NCBI RefSeq assembly: GCF_018221685.1
Contig: NZ_JAGJTM010000004.1
Location: 748,287-812,286 of the forward strand
Direction of reading: 5' to 3'
DNA: 64,000 nucleotides
Source of the DNA: Bombella apis
GTDB taxonomy: Bacteria > Pseudomonadota > Alphaproteobacteria > Acetobacterales > Acetobacteraceae
The translations under genes were made by a program, and so were the position numbers. Numbering within the stretch: position 1 is the first letter of the stretch; the number at the start of each line of letters is the position of its first letter. This document shows, piece after piece, positions 10,935 through 19,720 of this stretch. The notes under the pieces were generated by a model. It saw only the letters and a list, made by a program, of their open reading frames with translations. It was not told where the DNA came from and made no database searches.

Positions 10935-12308
10935 ATGGCCTCTCCTATTCTCATGCCTGCTCTCTCCCCGACGATGGAGGAGGGAACACTGGCCCGCTGG
11001 GTCAAGAAAGAAGGTGATGTGGTCAAGCCCGGCGAAGTGATCGCCGAGATCGAGACCGACAAGGCCACCATGGAAATGGAAGCCGTCGAGGAAGGCGTTC
11101 TGGGGCGTATCCTCGTCACCGAGGGAACGGACCACGTGGCGGTGAACACGCCCATCGCCGTCCTGCTGGAGGAAGGTGAGGACGCTTCTGCAGCGGACGG
11201 GCTGGACCTCGGTCCCAAGGCTGGCTCTGCTTCCAAGGTGGAAAAGAACGTTCCTGCCCAGACGCCCGCACCACAGGCTCCGGCCAGCACCTCCACGACC
11301 GATCTGGTCGAGCCTGAATGGGGGGAGACGGCCGAGATCACCGTGCGTGAGGCTCTGCGTGATGCCATGGCTGCCGAGATGCGTCGTGATGAGGACGTGT
11401 TCCTGCTCGGTGAGGAAGTGGCCCAGTATCAGGGTGCCTACAAGGTCAGTCAGGGCCTTCTGGATGAATTCGGTGCAAAGCGTGTCATGGACATGCCCAT
11501 CACGGAGCATGGCTTCACCGGCATGGCCGTTGGTGCCGCCCTGTCCGGTGTGAAGCCGATCGTCGAATTCATGACGATGAACTTCTCCCTTCAGGCTGTG
11601 GACCACATCATCAACTCTGCCGCCAAGACACGTTACATGTCCGGTGGTCAGATGTCCTGTCCGATCGTGTTCCGTGGTCCCAACGGAGCAGCGGCCCGTG
11701 TCGGGGCGCAGCATTCCCAGTGCTTTGGCAGCTGGTATGCCCACATTCCGGGCCTGAAGGTCGTGGCCCCGTGGTCTGCGGCAGATGCCAAGGGCCTGCT
11801 CCGTGCCGCCATCCGTGATCCGAACCCGGTCGTGGTTCTGGAAAACGAGATCATGTACGGCAAGAAGTTCCCATGCCCGGTGGATGAGGATTTCATCCTG
11901 CCGATCGGCAAGGCCAAGATCGAGCGTGAAGGCAAGGACGTGACGCTGGTCGCTTTCTCCATCATGGTTGGCGTGGCTCTGGAAGCTGCCGAGCTTCTGG
12001 CCGAGCAGGGCATTGAGGCCGAGGTGATCAACCTGCGGACCCTGCGTCCGCTCGATACGGAAACGATCATCAAGAGCGTGAAGAAGACGAACCGCATCGT
12101 GTCGGTGGAAGAAGGCTGGCCGGTTGCGGGCATCGGGTCCGAAATCTGCACGGTTGCCGTCGAGCAGGCCTTTGACTGGCTGGATGCCCCTCCGGCCCGT
12201 GTCTGCGGGCTGGATATTCCTCTCCCTTATGCAGCAAATCTGGAGAAGCTGGCCCTGCCCAAGCCGGAATGGATTGTTGAGGCTGTGCGCAAGCAGTTTG
12301 GAGACTGA
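10935..12308 (+). CDS. pdhB: Pyruvate dehydrogenase E1 component, beta subunit with N-terminal lipoyl domain
   Basis: Second E1 subunit. The 457-residue protein is a fusion: residues 1-80 are a lipoyl domain ([20 protein letters not shown], lipoyl lysine in [10 protein letters not shown]), then an Ala/Pro linker, then the transketolase-type beta subunit ([65 protein letters not shown]). Lipoylated E1-beta is typical of alphaproteobacterial complexes. The spacing to pdhA (3 bp) and pdhC (5 bp) indicates one operon. Confidence 0.96.
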   Translation: MASPILMPALSPTMEEGTLARWVKKEGDVVKPGEVIAEIETDKATMEMEAVEEGVLGRILVTEGTDHVAVNTPIAVLLEEGEDASAADGLDLGPKAGSASKVEKNVPAQTPAPQAPASTSTTDLVEPEWGETAEITVREALRDAMAAEMRRDEDVFLLGEEVAQYQGAYKVSQGLLDEFGAKRVMDMPITEHGFTGMAVGAALSGVKPIVEFMTMNFSLQAVDHIINSAAKTRYMSGGQMSCPIVFRGPNGAAARVGAQHSQCFGSWYAHIPGLKVVAPWSAADAKGLLRAAIRDPNPVVVLENEIMYGKKFPCPVDEDFILPIGKAKIEREGKDVTLVAFSIMVGVALEAAELLAEQGIEAEVINLRTLRPLDTETIIKSVKKTNRIVSVEEGWPVAGIGSEICTVAVEQAFDWLDAPPARVCGLDIPLPYAANLEKLALPKPEWIVEAVRKQFGD

Positions 12309-12313
12309 AACCG

Positions 12314-13561
12314 ATGGCAATCAATATTTTAATGCCGGCCCTGTCTCCGACCATGACGGAAGGCACTGTCGCCCGTTGGCTTAAAAAAGAGGGTGACATG
12401 GTCCAGTCCGGCGATGTGATCGCCGAGATCGAGACCGACAAGGCGACCATGGAAGTGGAAGCGGCGGATGAGGGGATTCTTGGGAAGATCCTCATTCCGG
12501 AAGGGACCGAGCATGTGGCCGTGAAAACCCCGATCGCCATTCTGGTGGGTGAGGGGGAAGATGTTCCGGAGGCTCCGGCTGCCGGGACAAAGCCGGAACC
12601 GGAAAAGAAGGCCGGGGTAAAGGACGAGACTCCCGCCCCGATTGAGATTTCCTCTTTCGACCCGGACAAGAAGCCGGCTGCACCTGAAAAAGGCAAAGGG
12701 GAGCGCATCTTCATTTCTCCTCTGGCCCGTCGCATTGCCAAGGAGCATGGGGTTGATATTGCCAGCCTGGCAGGGACAGGCCCCAATGGCCGCATCCTGC
12801 GGCGTGACGTGGAGAAGGCGAAGGGGCAGAAGCCTGCTCCGGCTGCGTCGTCTGCGACAGCTCCGGCAGCTGGTCATGTGGAGCATGTGAAGCATTCCGG
12901 GATGCGGAAGGTGATTGCCCGCCGCCTGACGGAATCCAAGACACAGGTGCCGCATTTCTATGTCTCTGTTGATATCGAGCTGGATGCCCTGCTGTCCCTG
13001 CGCAGCCGCCTGAACAAGGCTCTGGAGGCAGAGGGCTGCAAGATTTCTGTCAATGACATGATGATCAAGGCCGTGGCTCTTGCCCTGAAGAAGCTGCCGG
13101 GCCTGAACGTCCAGTTCACCGAGACCGAGATGCTGCATTTCGAGGATGTGGACATTTCCATGGCCGTCTCCGTGCCGGATGGGCTGGTGACGCCGGTCAT
13201 CCGGCAGGCTGACCGCAAGAGCCTCAGGGAGATCAGTCAGGAGGCCCGCAGTCTTGCGACCCGTGCCCGTGACGGCAAGCTCTCGCCTGAGGACTATCAG
13301 GGTGGAACATTCTCCATCTCCAACATGGGCATGTTTGGCGTGAAGGACTTCGCCGCCATCATCAATCCGCCGCAGGCTGCCATCCTTGCGGTTGCTTCGG
13401 GTGAGAAACGCCCCGTGGTGCGGGATGGTGAGCTGGCCGTGGCAACCGTCATGACGGCCACGCTCTCGGTGGATCATCGTGCCGTGGATGGTGCTCTTGG
13501 TGCGCAGTGGCTCAATACGCTGCGTGACCTCATTCAGAACCCTTATTCTCTGGTGCTTTGA
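12314..13561 (+). CDS. pdhC: Dihydrolipoamide acetyltransferase, E2 core of pyruvate dehydrogenase
   Basis: Transfers the acetyl group from lipoamide to CoA and forms the core of the complex. The 415-residue protein has one lipoyl domain (about 1-80, lysine in [11 protein letters not shown]), a Pro/Ala linker, an E3/E1-binding domain near 132-165 (ISPLARRIAKEHGVDIASLA), a second linker, and the catalytic domain ending with the active-site motif SVDHRAVDGALG near residue 385. One lipoyl domain is the alphaproteobacterial form. It ends 2 bp before the lpd ATG. Confidence 0.96.
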   Translation: MAINILMPALSPTMTEGTVARWLKKEGDMVQSGDVIAEIETDKATMEVEAADEGILGKILIPEGTEHVAVKTPIAILVGEGEDVPEAPAAGTKPEPEKKAGVKDETPAPIEISSFDPDKKPAAPEKGKGERIFISPLARRIAKEHGVDIASLAGTGPNGRILRRDVEKAKGQKPAPAASSATAPAAGHVEHVKHSGMRKVIARRLTESKTQVPHFYVSVDIELDALLSLRSRLNKALEAEGCKISVNDMMIKAVALALKKLPGLNVQFTETEMLHFEDVDISMAVSVPDGLVTPVIRQADRKSLREISQEARSLATRARDGKLSPEDYQGGTFSISNMGMFGVKDFAAIINPPQAAILAVASGEKRPVVRDGELAVATVMTATLSVDHRAVDGALGAQWLNTLRDLIQNPYSLVL

Positions 13562-13563
13562 TC

Positions 13564-14970
13564 ATGTCCGACCTTTTTGATCTTGTTGTGATCGGTGGTG
13601 GCCCGGGGGGCTATGTGGCCGCACTGCGGGCCAGCCAGCTTGGCATGAATGTGGCTCTGGTGGAGAGTACCCACATGGGTGGCGTGTGCCTCAACTGGGG
13701 CTGCATCCCCACCAAGGCCCTGCTGCGCTCCGCCGAGGTGTATCATACGCTCGGCCATCTCCAGGAGTACGGTCTTTCTGCCAACCAGCCGTCCTTTGAC
13801 CTCGCAGCCATCGTGAAACGGTCCCGTGGCGTGGCGGAGCGGATGGGGAAGGGCGTGGCTCATCTGCTGAAGAAAGCCAAGGTCACGACCTTTGATGGCC
13901 GTGGCAGGCTGGCCGGTCGTGCTGGTGAGGCGCATAAGGTCTCCATCACGAAGGATGGCAAGGAAACGGCCCAGATCCGTGCGCCTCATGTCATTCTGGC
14001 CACCGGGGCACGGGGGCGTCAGCTTCCCGGGCTTGAGACGGACGGCAAGCTTGTCTGGGGTGCCCGTGAGGCCATGACGCCGGATACGCTGCCCAAGCGG
14101 CTTCTGGTCATCGGTTCTGGTGCCATTGGCATCGAGTTTGCCTCTTTCTATCGTGATCTTGGCTGTGAGGTCACGATTGCTGAAGTGGCTGACCGTATCC
14201 TCATGACCGAGGATGCCGAGATCAGCGCACAGGCGCACAAGGCGTTCGAGAAGCGTGGCATGACCATCCATACGGGTGCGAAGGTTGGTCCGCTGAAGAA
14301 GGGGGCCAATGAGGTCTCCACCACGATCGAGACGGCAAAAGGCAAGGTTGACCTGACGGTGGATCGTGTGATCTGCGCCGTGGGCATCGTCGGTAACGTG
14401 GAAGACCTCGGCCTCGAGGGGACGAAGGTCAAGGTGGACCGTTCGCACATCCAGACGGACGAGTTCTGCCGCACGGGTGAGCCGGGCATCTATGCCATCG
14501 GTGACGTGGCGGCTCCGCCGTGGCTGGCCCACAAAGCAAGCCATGAAGGTGTGATCTGCGTCGAGAAGATCAGCGGACGCTCTCCGGAGCCTCTCCATGC
14601 TCGCAACATTCCGGGCTGCATCTATGCCCGTCCGCAGGTGGCTTCCGTGGGGCTGAGCGAGGAGAAGGCCAAGGCAGAGGGCTACAAGGTCCGTGTCGGG
14701 CGGTTCCCCTTCCTGGCCAACGGCAAGGCCGTGGCCATGGGTGAGCCTGAAGGCATGACCAAGACGGTCTTTGACGCCGAGACGGGCGAGCTGCTCGGTG
14801 CCCATATGATCGGCTCCGAAGTTACGGAGATGATCCAGGGGTATGTCATTGCCCGTACGGGCGAGCTGACCGATGCCGAGCTTATGGAAACGGTCTTCCC
14901 GCATCCGACCATCTCGGAGACGATGCACGAAGCCGTTCTTGCCGCTTATGAGGGTGCTCTGCACATCTGA
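13564..14970 (+). CDS. lpd: Dihydrolipoamide dehydrogenase, E3
   Basis: Reoxidises dihydrolipoamide with NAD+. The start ATG at 13564 is preferred over an upstream in-frame TTG (13558) that overlaps pdhC. About 468 residues. Motifs: FAD-binding VVIGGGPGGYVAA, redox disulfide GGVCLNWGCIPTKALLRS, NAD-binding VIGSGAIGIEFASFY, second FAD contact GIYAIGDVAAPPWLAHKA, and the C-terminal active-site HPTISE. Its place at the end of the pdh genes indicates the pyruvate dehydrogenase E3, although it may serve other 2-oxoacid complexes too. lipA starts 3 bp downstream. Confidence 0.96.
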   Translation: MSDLFDLVVIGGGPGGYVAALRASQLGMNVALVESTHMGGVCLNWGCIPTKALLRSAEVYHTLGHLQEYGLSANQPSFDLAAIVKRSRGVAERMGKGVAHLLKKAKVTTFDGRGRLAGRAGEAHKVSITKDGKETAQIRAPHVILATGARGRQLPGLETDGKLVWGAREAMTPDTLPKRLLVIGSGAIGIEFASFYRDLGCEVTIAEVADRILMTEDAEISAQAHKAFEKRGMTIHTGAKVGPLKKGANEVSTTIETAKGKVDLTVDRVICAVGIVGNVEDLGLEGTKVKVDRSHIQTDEFCRTGEPGIYAIGDVAAPPWLAHKASHEGVICVEKISGRSPEPLHARNIPGCIYARPQVASVGLSEEKAKAEGYKVRVGRFPFLANGKAVAMGEPEGMTKTVFDAETGELLGAHMIGSEVTEMIQGYVIARTGELTDAELMETVFPHPTISETMHEAVLAAYEGALHI

Positions 14971-14973
14971 TTC

Positions 14974-15954
14974 ATGGTCCAGCGTATCGTCATCAATCAT
15001 CAGCGGGAGCGTATGGCGGCCATACGGCATCCTGAGAAGGCTCACCGGCCGGACAACCCCATCCAGAAGAAACCTTCATGGATCAGGGTGAAGGCTCCGG
15101 GGAGCAATCCCGTCTATGATGAGACAAGAGAGCTGATGCGCACGCATGGCCTGGCGACCGTCTGCGAGGAAGCAGCCTGCCCGAATATCGGGGAGTGCTG
15201 GTCCCAGCGCCATGCGACCATGATGATCATGGGTGAGATATGCACGAGGGCCTGTGCCTTCTGCAATGTCACGACGGGCCTTCCCAACCGGCTGGACCCT
15301 GATGAACCTGCCCATGTGGCGGAGGCTGTGGCCAAGCTGGGGCTGAAGCATGTGGTCATCACATCGGTGGACCGTGATGACCTGCCTGATGGCGGGGCGC
15401 AGCATTTTGCCGATGTGATCGCTGCCATCAGGGCTGCGTCGCCCGGTACGACCATAGAAATCCTGACACCCGATTTCCTGCGGAAGCCGGGTGCGCTGGA
15501 GGTGGTCGTGGAAGCCCGGCCGGATGTGTTCAACCACAATATCGAGACGGTGCCCCGGCTCTATCCGGGGATACGCCCGGGGGCCCGTTATTATCAGTCA
15601 GTCCGTCTTCTGGATGAGGCCAAGAAGCTTGATCCGTCCATCTTCACGAAGTCCGGCATGATGCTGGGGTTGGGTGAAGAGAAGATGGAGGTGGCGCAGG
15701 TGATGGATGATTTCCGGATTGCCGATGTCGATTTTCTGACACTGGGTCAGTATCTCCAACCCACTGTCAAACATGCGGCAGTGAAAGCCTTCGTCACGCC
15801 TGATGAATTTGCTGATTACGGTGCCATGGCCCGGGCGAAGGGGTTTCTTCAGGTCAGCTCGTCTCCGCTGACCCGGTCCTCCTATCATGCGGACCGGGAC
15901 TTTGCCGAGCTGCGTGAGGCCCGGGAACGTCGTTTGAAAAAGGGTCAGGGCTGA
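14974..15954 (+). CDS. lipA: Lipoyl synthase (radical SAM)
   Basis: Inserts two sulfurs into octanoyl groups on the lipoyl domains, so its position right after pdhA-pdhB-pdhC-lpd couples cofactor formation to the complex that uses it. The 326-residue protein has both iron-sulfur motifs: [12 protein letters not shown] (auxiliary cluster) and CTRACAFC (radical SAM cluster), plus [34 protein letters not shown] and the C-terminal [12 protein letters not shown]. The start overlaps nothing; its stop overlaps the next ATG by 1 bp (TGATG). Confidence 0.97.
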   Translation: MVQRIVINHQRERMAAIRHPEKAHRPDNPIQKKPSWIRVKAPGSNPVYDETRELMRTHGLATVCEEAACPNIGECWSQRHATMMIMGEICTRACAFCNVTTGLPNRLDPDEPAHVAEAVAKLGLKHVVITSVDRDDLPDGGAQHFADVIAAIRAASPGTTIEILTPDFLRKPGALEVVVEARPDVFNHNIETVPRLYPGIRPGARYYQSVRLLDEAKKLDPSIFTKSGMMLGLGEEKMEVAQVMDDFRIADVDFLTLGQYLQPTVKHAAVKAFVTPDEFADYGAMARAKGFLQVSSSPLTRSSYHADRDFAELREARERRLKKGQG

Positions 15955-16403
15955 TGCCGACACACGCTGAACAGAGAGTGATTCCCTATTCTGCTGAGCA
16001 GCTTTTTGATCTGGTAGCTGATGTTGGCAAGTATCCCGAGTTTCTGCCCTGGTGCGTGCGATCGGTCGTTCGGTCACGTACGGAAGACGAGCTGCTGGCC
16101 GACCTGACAATCGGCTTCGGGCCGTTCAGGGAAAGCTATACGAGCCGTGTGCGGCTGGAGCGTCCCCATCGTATCGTCGTGGGGTATGAGCGTGGTCCTT
16201 TCAAACATCTCAAGAATGTCTGGACCTTCACACCGGAGGGGCAGGGCTGCCGTGTCGATTTCTTCGTGGATTTTGAGTTCCGGTCCCGCCTTCTGAGGAA
16301 TGCCATCGGCATGGTCTTCAATGAGGGGGTCCGCTTGATGGTCAAGGCTTTTATTACCCGGGCCGGGGCAATCTATGGGCCTCCCGGAGGGAATGCAGGC
16401 TGA
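15954..16403 (+). CDS. COQ10/RatA-type START-domain protein (ubiquinone-binding chaperone)
   Basis: 149 residues forming a single polyketide-cyclase/START fold: YSAEQLFDLVADVGKYPEFLPWC at the N-terminus, FGPFRESYTSRV in the middle, and RLLRNAIGMVFNEGVRLM at the C-terminus. Alphaproteobacterial homologues are annotated as coenzyme Q-binding protein COQ10 or, from the E. coli homologue, as RatA toxin. No antitoxin (RatB) gene lies next to it, and lipA is directly upstream with a 1-bp overlap, so a respiratory-quinone role is the better inference. Confidence 0.85.
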   Translation: MPTHAEQRVIPYSAEQLFDLVADVGKYPEFLPWCVRSVVRSRTEDELLADLTIGFGPFRESYTSRVRLERPHRIVVGYERGPFKHLKNVWTFTPEGQGCRVDFFVDFEFRSRLLRNAIGMVFNEGVRLMVKAFITRAGAIYGPPGGNAG

Positions 16404-16497
16404 CAGGACCAGCAGACGAAAGATCTGTTGCCCGGTCTGGATGGGGTGGACTTACAGACCTGTTTTTTATGTAATATTTCTTTTAGTGCTGTGTGGA

Positions 16498-16526
16498 TTG
16501 TTTTGCAGAAGTATTCGTCCTACACT
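16498..16526 (+). promoter_or_regulatory. Candidate sigma-70 promoter of the His-rich secreted protein
   Basis: TTGTTT (16498-16503) and TACACT (16521-16526) are separated by 17 bp, 41 bp before the start codon of the next gene. The region is more AT-rich than its surroundings. A strong AGGAGG ribosome site follows at 16556-16561. Confidence 0.45.
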
Positions 16527-16566
16527 GCCCCCATCGTCACATGGAAGGACGATTGAGGAGGATTTT

Positions 16567-16845
16567 ATGAAGAAACTGTCTCTCTCTGCTGTCGCTCTGA
16601 TCGGCCTGACAGCTGCTGCTGCTCCGGCTTTTGCTGCTGATGCCCATCATGCTCGCCATCACCATCATCATGGCAAGAAGTGCAACATGAAGCATGGCCA
16701 GAAGAAGGAAGACGGCAAGGCTCCGCAGGCTACTGAAGATCTGAACGCATCTTCCCTGCAGAAGTCCCAGCCTGCTGCTCCGGCTCTGGAAGCCACTCCG
16801 GCCCAGCCTGCTGCTCCGGCTCCGGAAGCTGCTCCGGCCAACTGA
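16567..16845 (+). CDS. Small secreted histidine-rich protein
   Basis: 92 residues starting 5 bp after an AGGAGG site. A clear Sec signal peptide (MKKLSLSAVALIGLTAAAAP, cleavage likely after AFA) is followed by a histidine cluster (HHARHHHHHGKKCNMKHG) and an Ala/Pro/Glu-rich tail with repeated QPAAPA-like units. The mature part has no fold that I recognise; the His/Cys/Met cluster suggests binding of a transition metal in the periplasm, an inference only. The gene stands alone with its own promoter and a strong terminator, so it is probably well expressed. Confidence 0.75.
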   Translation: MKKLSLSAVALIGLTAAAAPAFAADAHHARHHHHHGKKCNMKHGQKKEDGKAPQATEDLNASSLQKSQPAAPALEATPAQPAAPAPEAAPAN

Positions 16846-16870
16846 TCCAGGCCTGTTTCTGGCAGTGGAA

Positions 16871-16900
16871 AAGCGGTCCCGTCTGGGACCGCTTTTTTTT
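16871..16900 (+). terminator. Rho-independent terminator
   Basis: AGCGGTCCC, a 4-base loop, GGGACCGCT, then eight T residues. It ends the His-rich gene; read on the other strand the same stem is followed by four T and may also stop the convergent transglycosylase transcript. Confidence 0.9.
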
Positions 16901-16919
16901 ATGATTCGTCCCTAAAAGA

Positions 16920-18887
16920 TCAATGGGTCAGGAGAAGTGCATAAAGGGACATGTCTGTCATGATGTGCTCGATATAAACCCGTGTTTCCTTATAGGGGAT
17001 GAGGAGAATCCAGCGCAGCAGACTGTCTTCATCTTCAAGTGTTGGAGACGTGGGGCTGCCTATTTCGTCCTGCCACCGCCTGGAGCGGCCAGGCCCGGCA
17101 TTGTAGGCGGCCAGTGCGTAGGGCAAAACCTGACCGAACTGGGCCTGAAGGTCCTCCATGAAAAGGCTGCCGATCGTCGTGTTGATGTTGGGGTCCAGCA
17201 GGTCGGCAGGGGATGTCAGCTGATACGGTAGAGCATGGCGTTTTGTTGTCCGGATGGCTGTTGGCAGGAGAAGCTGCGTGAGGCCAAGTGCATGGCGGGG
17301 GCTGACGGCGTATTCATCCATGCTGCTTTCCTGGCGGATCAGGGCTGGCATGAGGCTCTGGGGCAGGGAAGTGGGAACCATGACACGGGGTGACGGATAG
17401 CCTCCCGGATAGAAGGCGATACCCTGCCGGGCCAGCTGTCGGGCCACGAGGATGGCGGGCTTGGGCAGGCCAAGTCTGGTTGAAAGGCGTGCTATGGCTG
17501 GCTGTCCCGCCCGGTCATCCTGTGTCCTGCCCTGAAGATAGGTCAGGAACAGGGTAGCATTCTGGTTGTCACCAGCCTGTTGCAGCCGTGTTGCTGCCGC
17601 CATCAGATCAGGTCGTGGCGACTTTCCTGCTGGTGGCATGGGGGGCAGAGCAGCCAGTTGCTGTTTCAGCAGTGCGAGGAAACGCATGTCCCGGTTGGTG
17701 GCCGAGAGAAATGCTGTGTGCGTCAATCGTGCCAGAGCCATTTGGCCGTAAAAGGTGGTCGGCAGGGCTGCTGCTTTCCTGAAGAGTGGTCCGGCCTGGT
17801 CCGGGTGCTGGCTTTCCAGACTTCGGGCCTGCCAGTAGAGCCCTGCGGCCCGGTGGTTCAGGTCTGTTTCTGCTGCCAGCGCCTTGAAATGTGGCGCAGC
17901 CCGGTTGGGGTCATGCAGCAGCATGAGGGCGATATATCCGGCCATCATGTGGCTGTCTTCGGTCTGGCTGGAGGCAGGTATGGTGTCCAGCAGGGCAAAA
18001 CCCGTCAATGCGGCATCATGTCTGCCGGAGCGTAACAGGGCCCGGACAAAATTTGTACGTTCGTCCTGCCATTGTGTGACCGTCGGCAGGGAGAGGGCAC
18101 CGACGGACGTTGTGGGAAGCGGTTGCTGCCAGAGCTGGATGGCTTCATCCAGCCGGTCGTGAAGGCGCAGATATTTCAGTCGATAATAAACCAGCATGGC
18201 ATCGCTGGAGGCATCCGTATTCTGGAAGGCAGCATCGGCGTCAGCCGTGGCAAAACGGTTGGCCAGCCGTGCTGTGAGGACAGGACGCAGAGCAGGAGGT
18301 GTTCGTCGAAGCTGCTCCCTGGCAAGGGTGACCGGGCCGTTGCGTTCCAGCCGCTCGTAGCGTTTCAGTTCATCATCGGCTGTCAGATGGGCTGAAAAAC
18401 GGGTAAGGAAAAGCCCCTGTTCTGTCGGACCCATGTCTGTTTCCCGCCAGAGCCGACGTGCCTGGGTTGGGAGGTCCGGCAGAAAGGAGGCACAGGCGGC
18501 GAGAAGATCACTGCGCATGATGGGGAAGGCAGGACACAGGGCCTGACGTGCCTGCGCCGACGTTTCCATCAGCATGGCCCGTTCATACCGGCTTTCGATG
18601 CGTTTCTGCAACGGCCAGGCGGGTTGCTGGCGGAGAAAAGCCGCATAACGCTGGGCTGGGTAGGCCGTGCCTCCCGGGGCCGTCAGCGCTTTCCATTCAT
18701 CCAGCCGGGATGGAGACGACGCGGATGGAACAGAAGGGGAAAGGCCGAGCTCTGCTTCCAGTGATCTGGAAGTGTCGCCCCATGCTGTCACGGTTGGAGC
18801 AGAACAGGCGAGGGCCAGAACGCATCGGAGGATTGTCCGCCCCGGTCTGCCTGGCGGTTTAATGGACGTTCGGAAAGCGGATATCAT
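16920..18887 (-). CDS. Soluble lytic murein transglycosylase (SLT family)
   Basis: Cleaves peptidoglycan glycan strands in the periplasm with 1,6-anhydro product formation. The 655-residue protein has a hydrophobic N-terminal export signal (TILRCVLALACSAPTVTAWG), a long alpha-superhelical region of TPR-like repeats as in Slt70, and a C-terminal SLT domain near residues 510-640. The catalytic Glu is in PALIRQESSMDEYAVS; then come HALGLTQLLLPTA and ALAAYNAGPGRSRRW. The third motif has LLLPTA where most have LMPATA. The gene overlaps the end of the upstream TerC-like gene by 29 bp. Confidence 0.9.
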   Translation of the reverse strand: MISAFRTSIKPPGRPGRTILRCVLALACSAPTVTAWGDTSRSLEAELGLSPSVPSASSPSRLDEWKALTAPGGTAYPAQRYAAFLRQQPAWPLQKRIESRYERAMLMETSAQARQALCPAFPIMRSDLLAACASFLPDLPTQARRLWRETDMGPTEQGLFLTRFSAHLTADDELKRYERLERNGPVTLAREQLRRTPPALRPVLTARLANRFATADADAAFQNTDASSDAMLVYYRLKYLRLHDRLDEAIQLWQQPLPTTSVGALSLPTVTQWQDERTNFVRALLRSGRHDAALTGFALLDTIPASSQTEDSHMMAGYIALMLLHDPNRAAPHFKALAAETDLNHRAAGLYWQARSLESQHPDQAGPLFRKAAALPTTFYGQMALARLTHTAFLSATNRDMRFLALLKQQLAALPPMPPAGKSPRPDLMAAATRLQQAGDNQNATLFLTYLQGRTQDDRAGQPAIARLSTRLGLPKPAILVARQLARQGIAFYPGGYPSPRVMVPTSLPQSLMPALIRQESSMDEYAVSPRHALGLTQLLLPTAIRTTKRHALPYQLTSPADLLDPNINTTIGSLFMEDLQAQFGQVLPYALAAYNAGPGRSRRWQDEIGSPTSPTLEDEDSLLRWILLIPYKETRVYIEHIMTDMSLYALLLTH

Positions 18888-19497
18888 GATAGCCTTGGTA
18901 AAGAAGGTGCAGGCTGAGGCCGAGCATGATCAGGACGCCAACCCAGCCCAGCCAGCGCATCCGCAACAGGAGGGTGGGCGTATGGATGACGCCGACCGTG
19001 ATGATCACGAGGGAAATGACGAGCCCGACAATGAGGATGATGTGGTGATGGATGGACATACAGGCGATGGCGAGAATATTGTCCAATCCGAGGGCGAGGT
19101 CCGCAATGATGATCTTGGGAATGGCCTCGGCCAGGCTGGTTGAGTGGCTGCTTGTCTCTTCCGGGACGGGGGACGTGAGGGCACGGTACAGTGTCCAGCT
19201 TGTCCAGAACAGCAGAACGCTGGCTATAAGTTTCGTGTAGGAAAAAATGAGGAGATCACTGAGGATCAGGGTCAGCCCGATCCTGAGAAATGCAGCCAGA
19301 GCCGTGCCGAAGATCAGAGCCTGCCGCCTGTAGCGCCGTATTTCTGCCTGTGTCTCGGAGGACTGGAAATTCTCATCGGTTCCGGTTGGTCTGATGCTGT
19401 CTATGATCCTCTTGAGGATGATCACGTTATAGCCGCTGAGGGCCAGATTCAGGAGGATGGTCAGACAGACCATCACGATGAAATGGAAAAGAGACAT
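18859..19497 (-). CDS. TerC/YkoY-family integral membrane protein
   Basis: About 212 residues with six to seven hydrophobic segments. The start at 19497 (MSLFHFIVMVCL) puts the first membrane segment at the N-terminus as in the family; an in-frame ATG at 19548 would add 17 hydrophilic residues. Family members carry two acidic DN motifs in the membrane; here the second is present (DLALGLDNILAIA) but the first reads LALSGYNVIIL, with Tyr replacing Asp. TerC proteins are implicated in metal-ion efflux and metalation of exported proteins. Its 3' end overlaps the transglycosylase start, suggesting co-transcription. Confidence 0.8.
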   Translation of the reverse strand: MSLFHFIVMVCLTILLNLALSGYNVIILKRIIDSIRPTGTDENFQSSETQAEIRRYRRQALIFGTALAAFLRIGLTLILSDLLIFSYTKLIASVLLFWTSWTLYRALTSPVPEETSSHSTSLAEAIPKIIIADLALGLDNILAIACMSIHHHIILIVGLVISLVIITVGVIHTPTLLLRMRWLGWVGVLIMLGLSLHLLYQGYHDIRFPNVH

Positions 19498-19720
19498 GAT
19501 CACACGATCGTATTTGCAGTGTCCGGCCTGCCTTTGTCGGCCCTCCATTATAGCCAGAAATCTTTTCTGATGCAGTAAAATGATTTCTCCGGAGAAGATT
19601 GATAAAGACGGTTCTGCTTCCCTTCCTGTAAAAGCCGGTCTCTTTTCGCTGTCGGCTCTGGCAAGAGGGTACTGTTTGGGGTAAGCAGGGCTGGATTGCT
19701 TTTTCTGCAGGAGTTACGTC

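Noticed and set aside
10275..12320. 681-codon minus-strand open frame across pdhA/pdhB
   Set aside because: Antisense shadow of two well supported genes; the product is His/Arg/Gly-rich without motifs.
15954..16403. RatA toxin of a RatAB toxin-antitoxin pair
   Set aside because: No RatB-like gene adjacent; alphaproteobacterial members fit COQ10-type ubiquinone-binding proteins.
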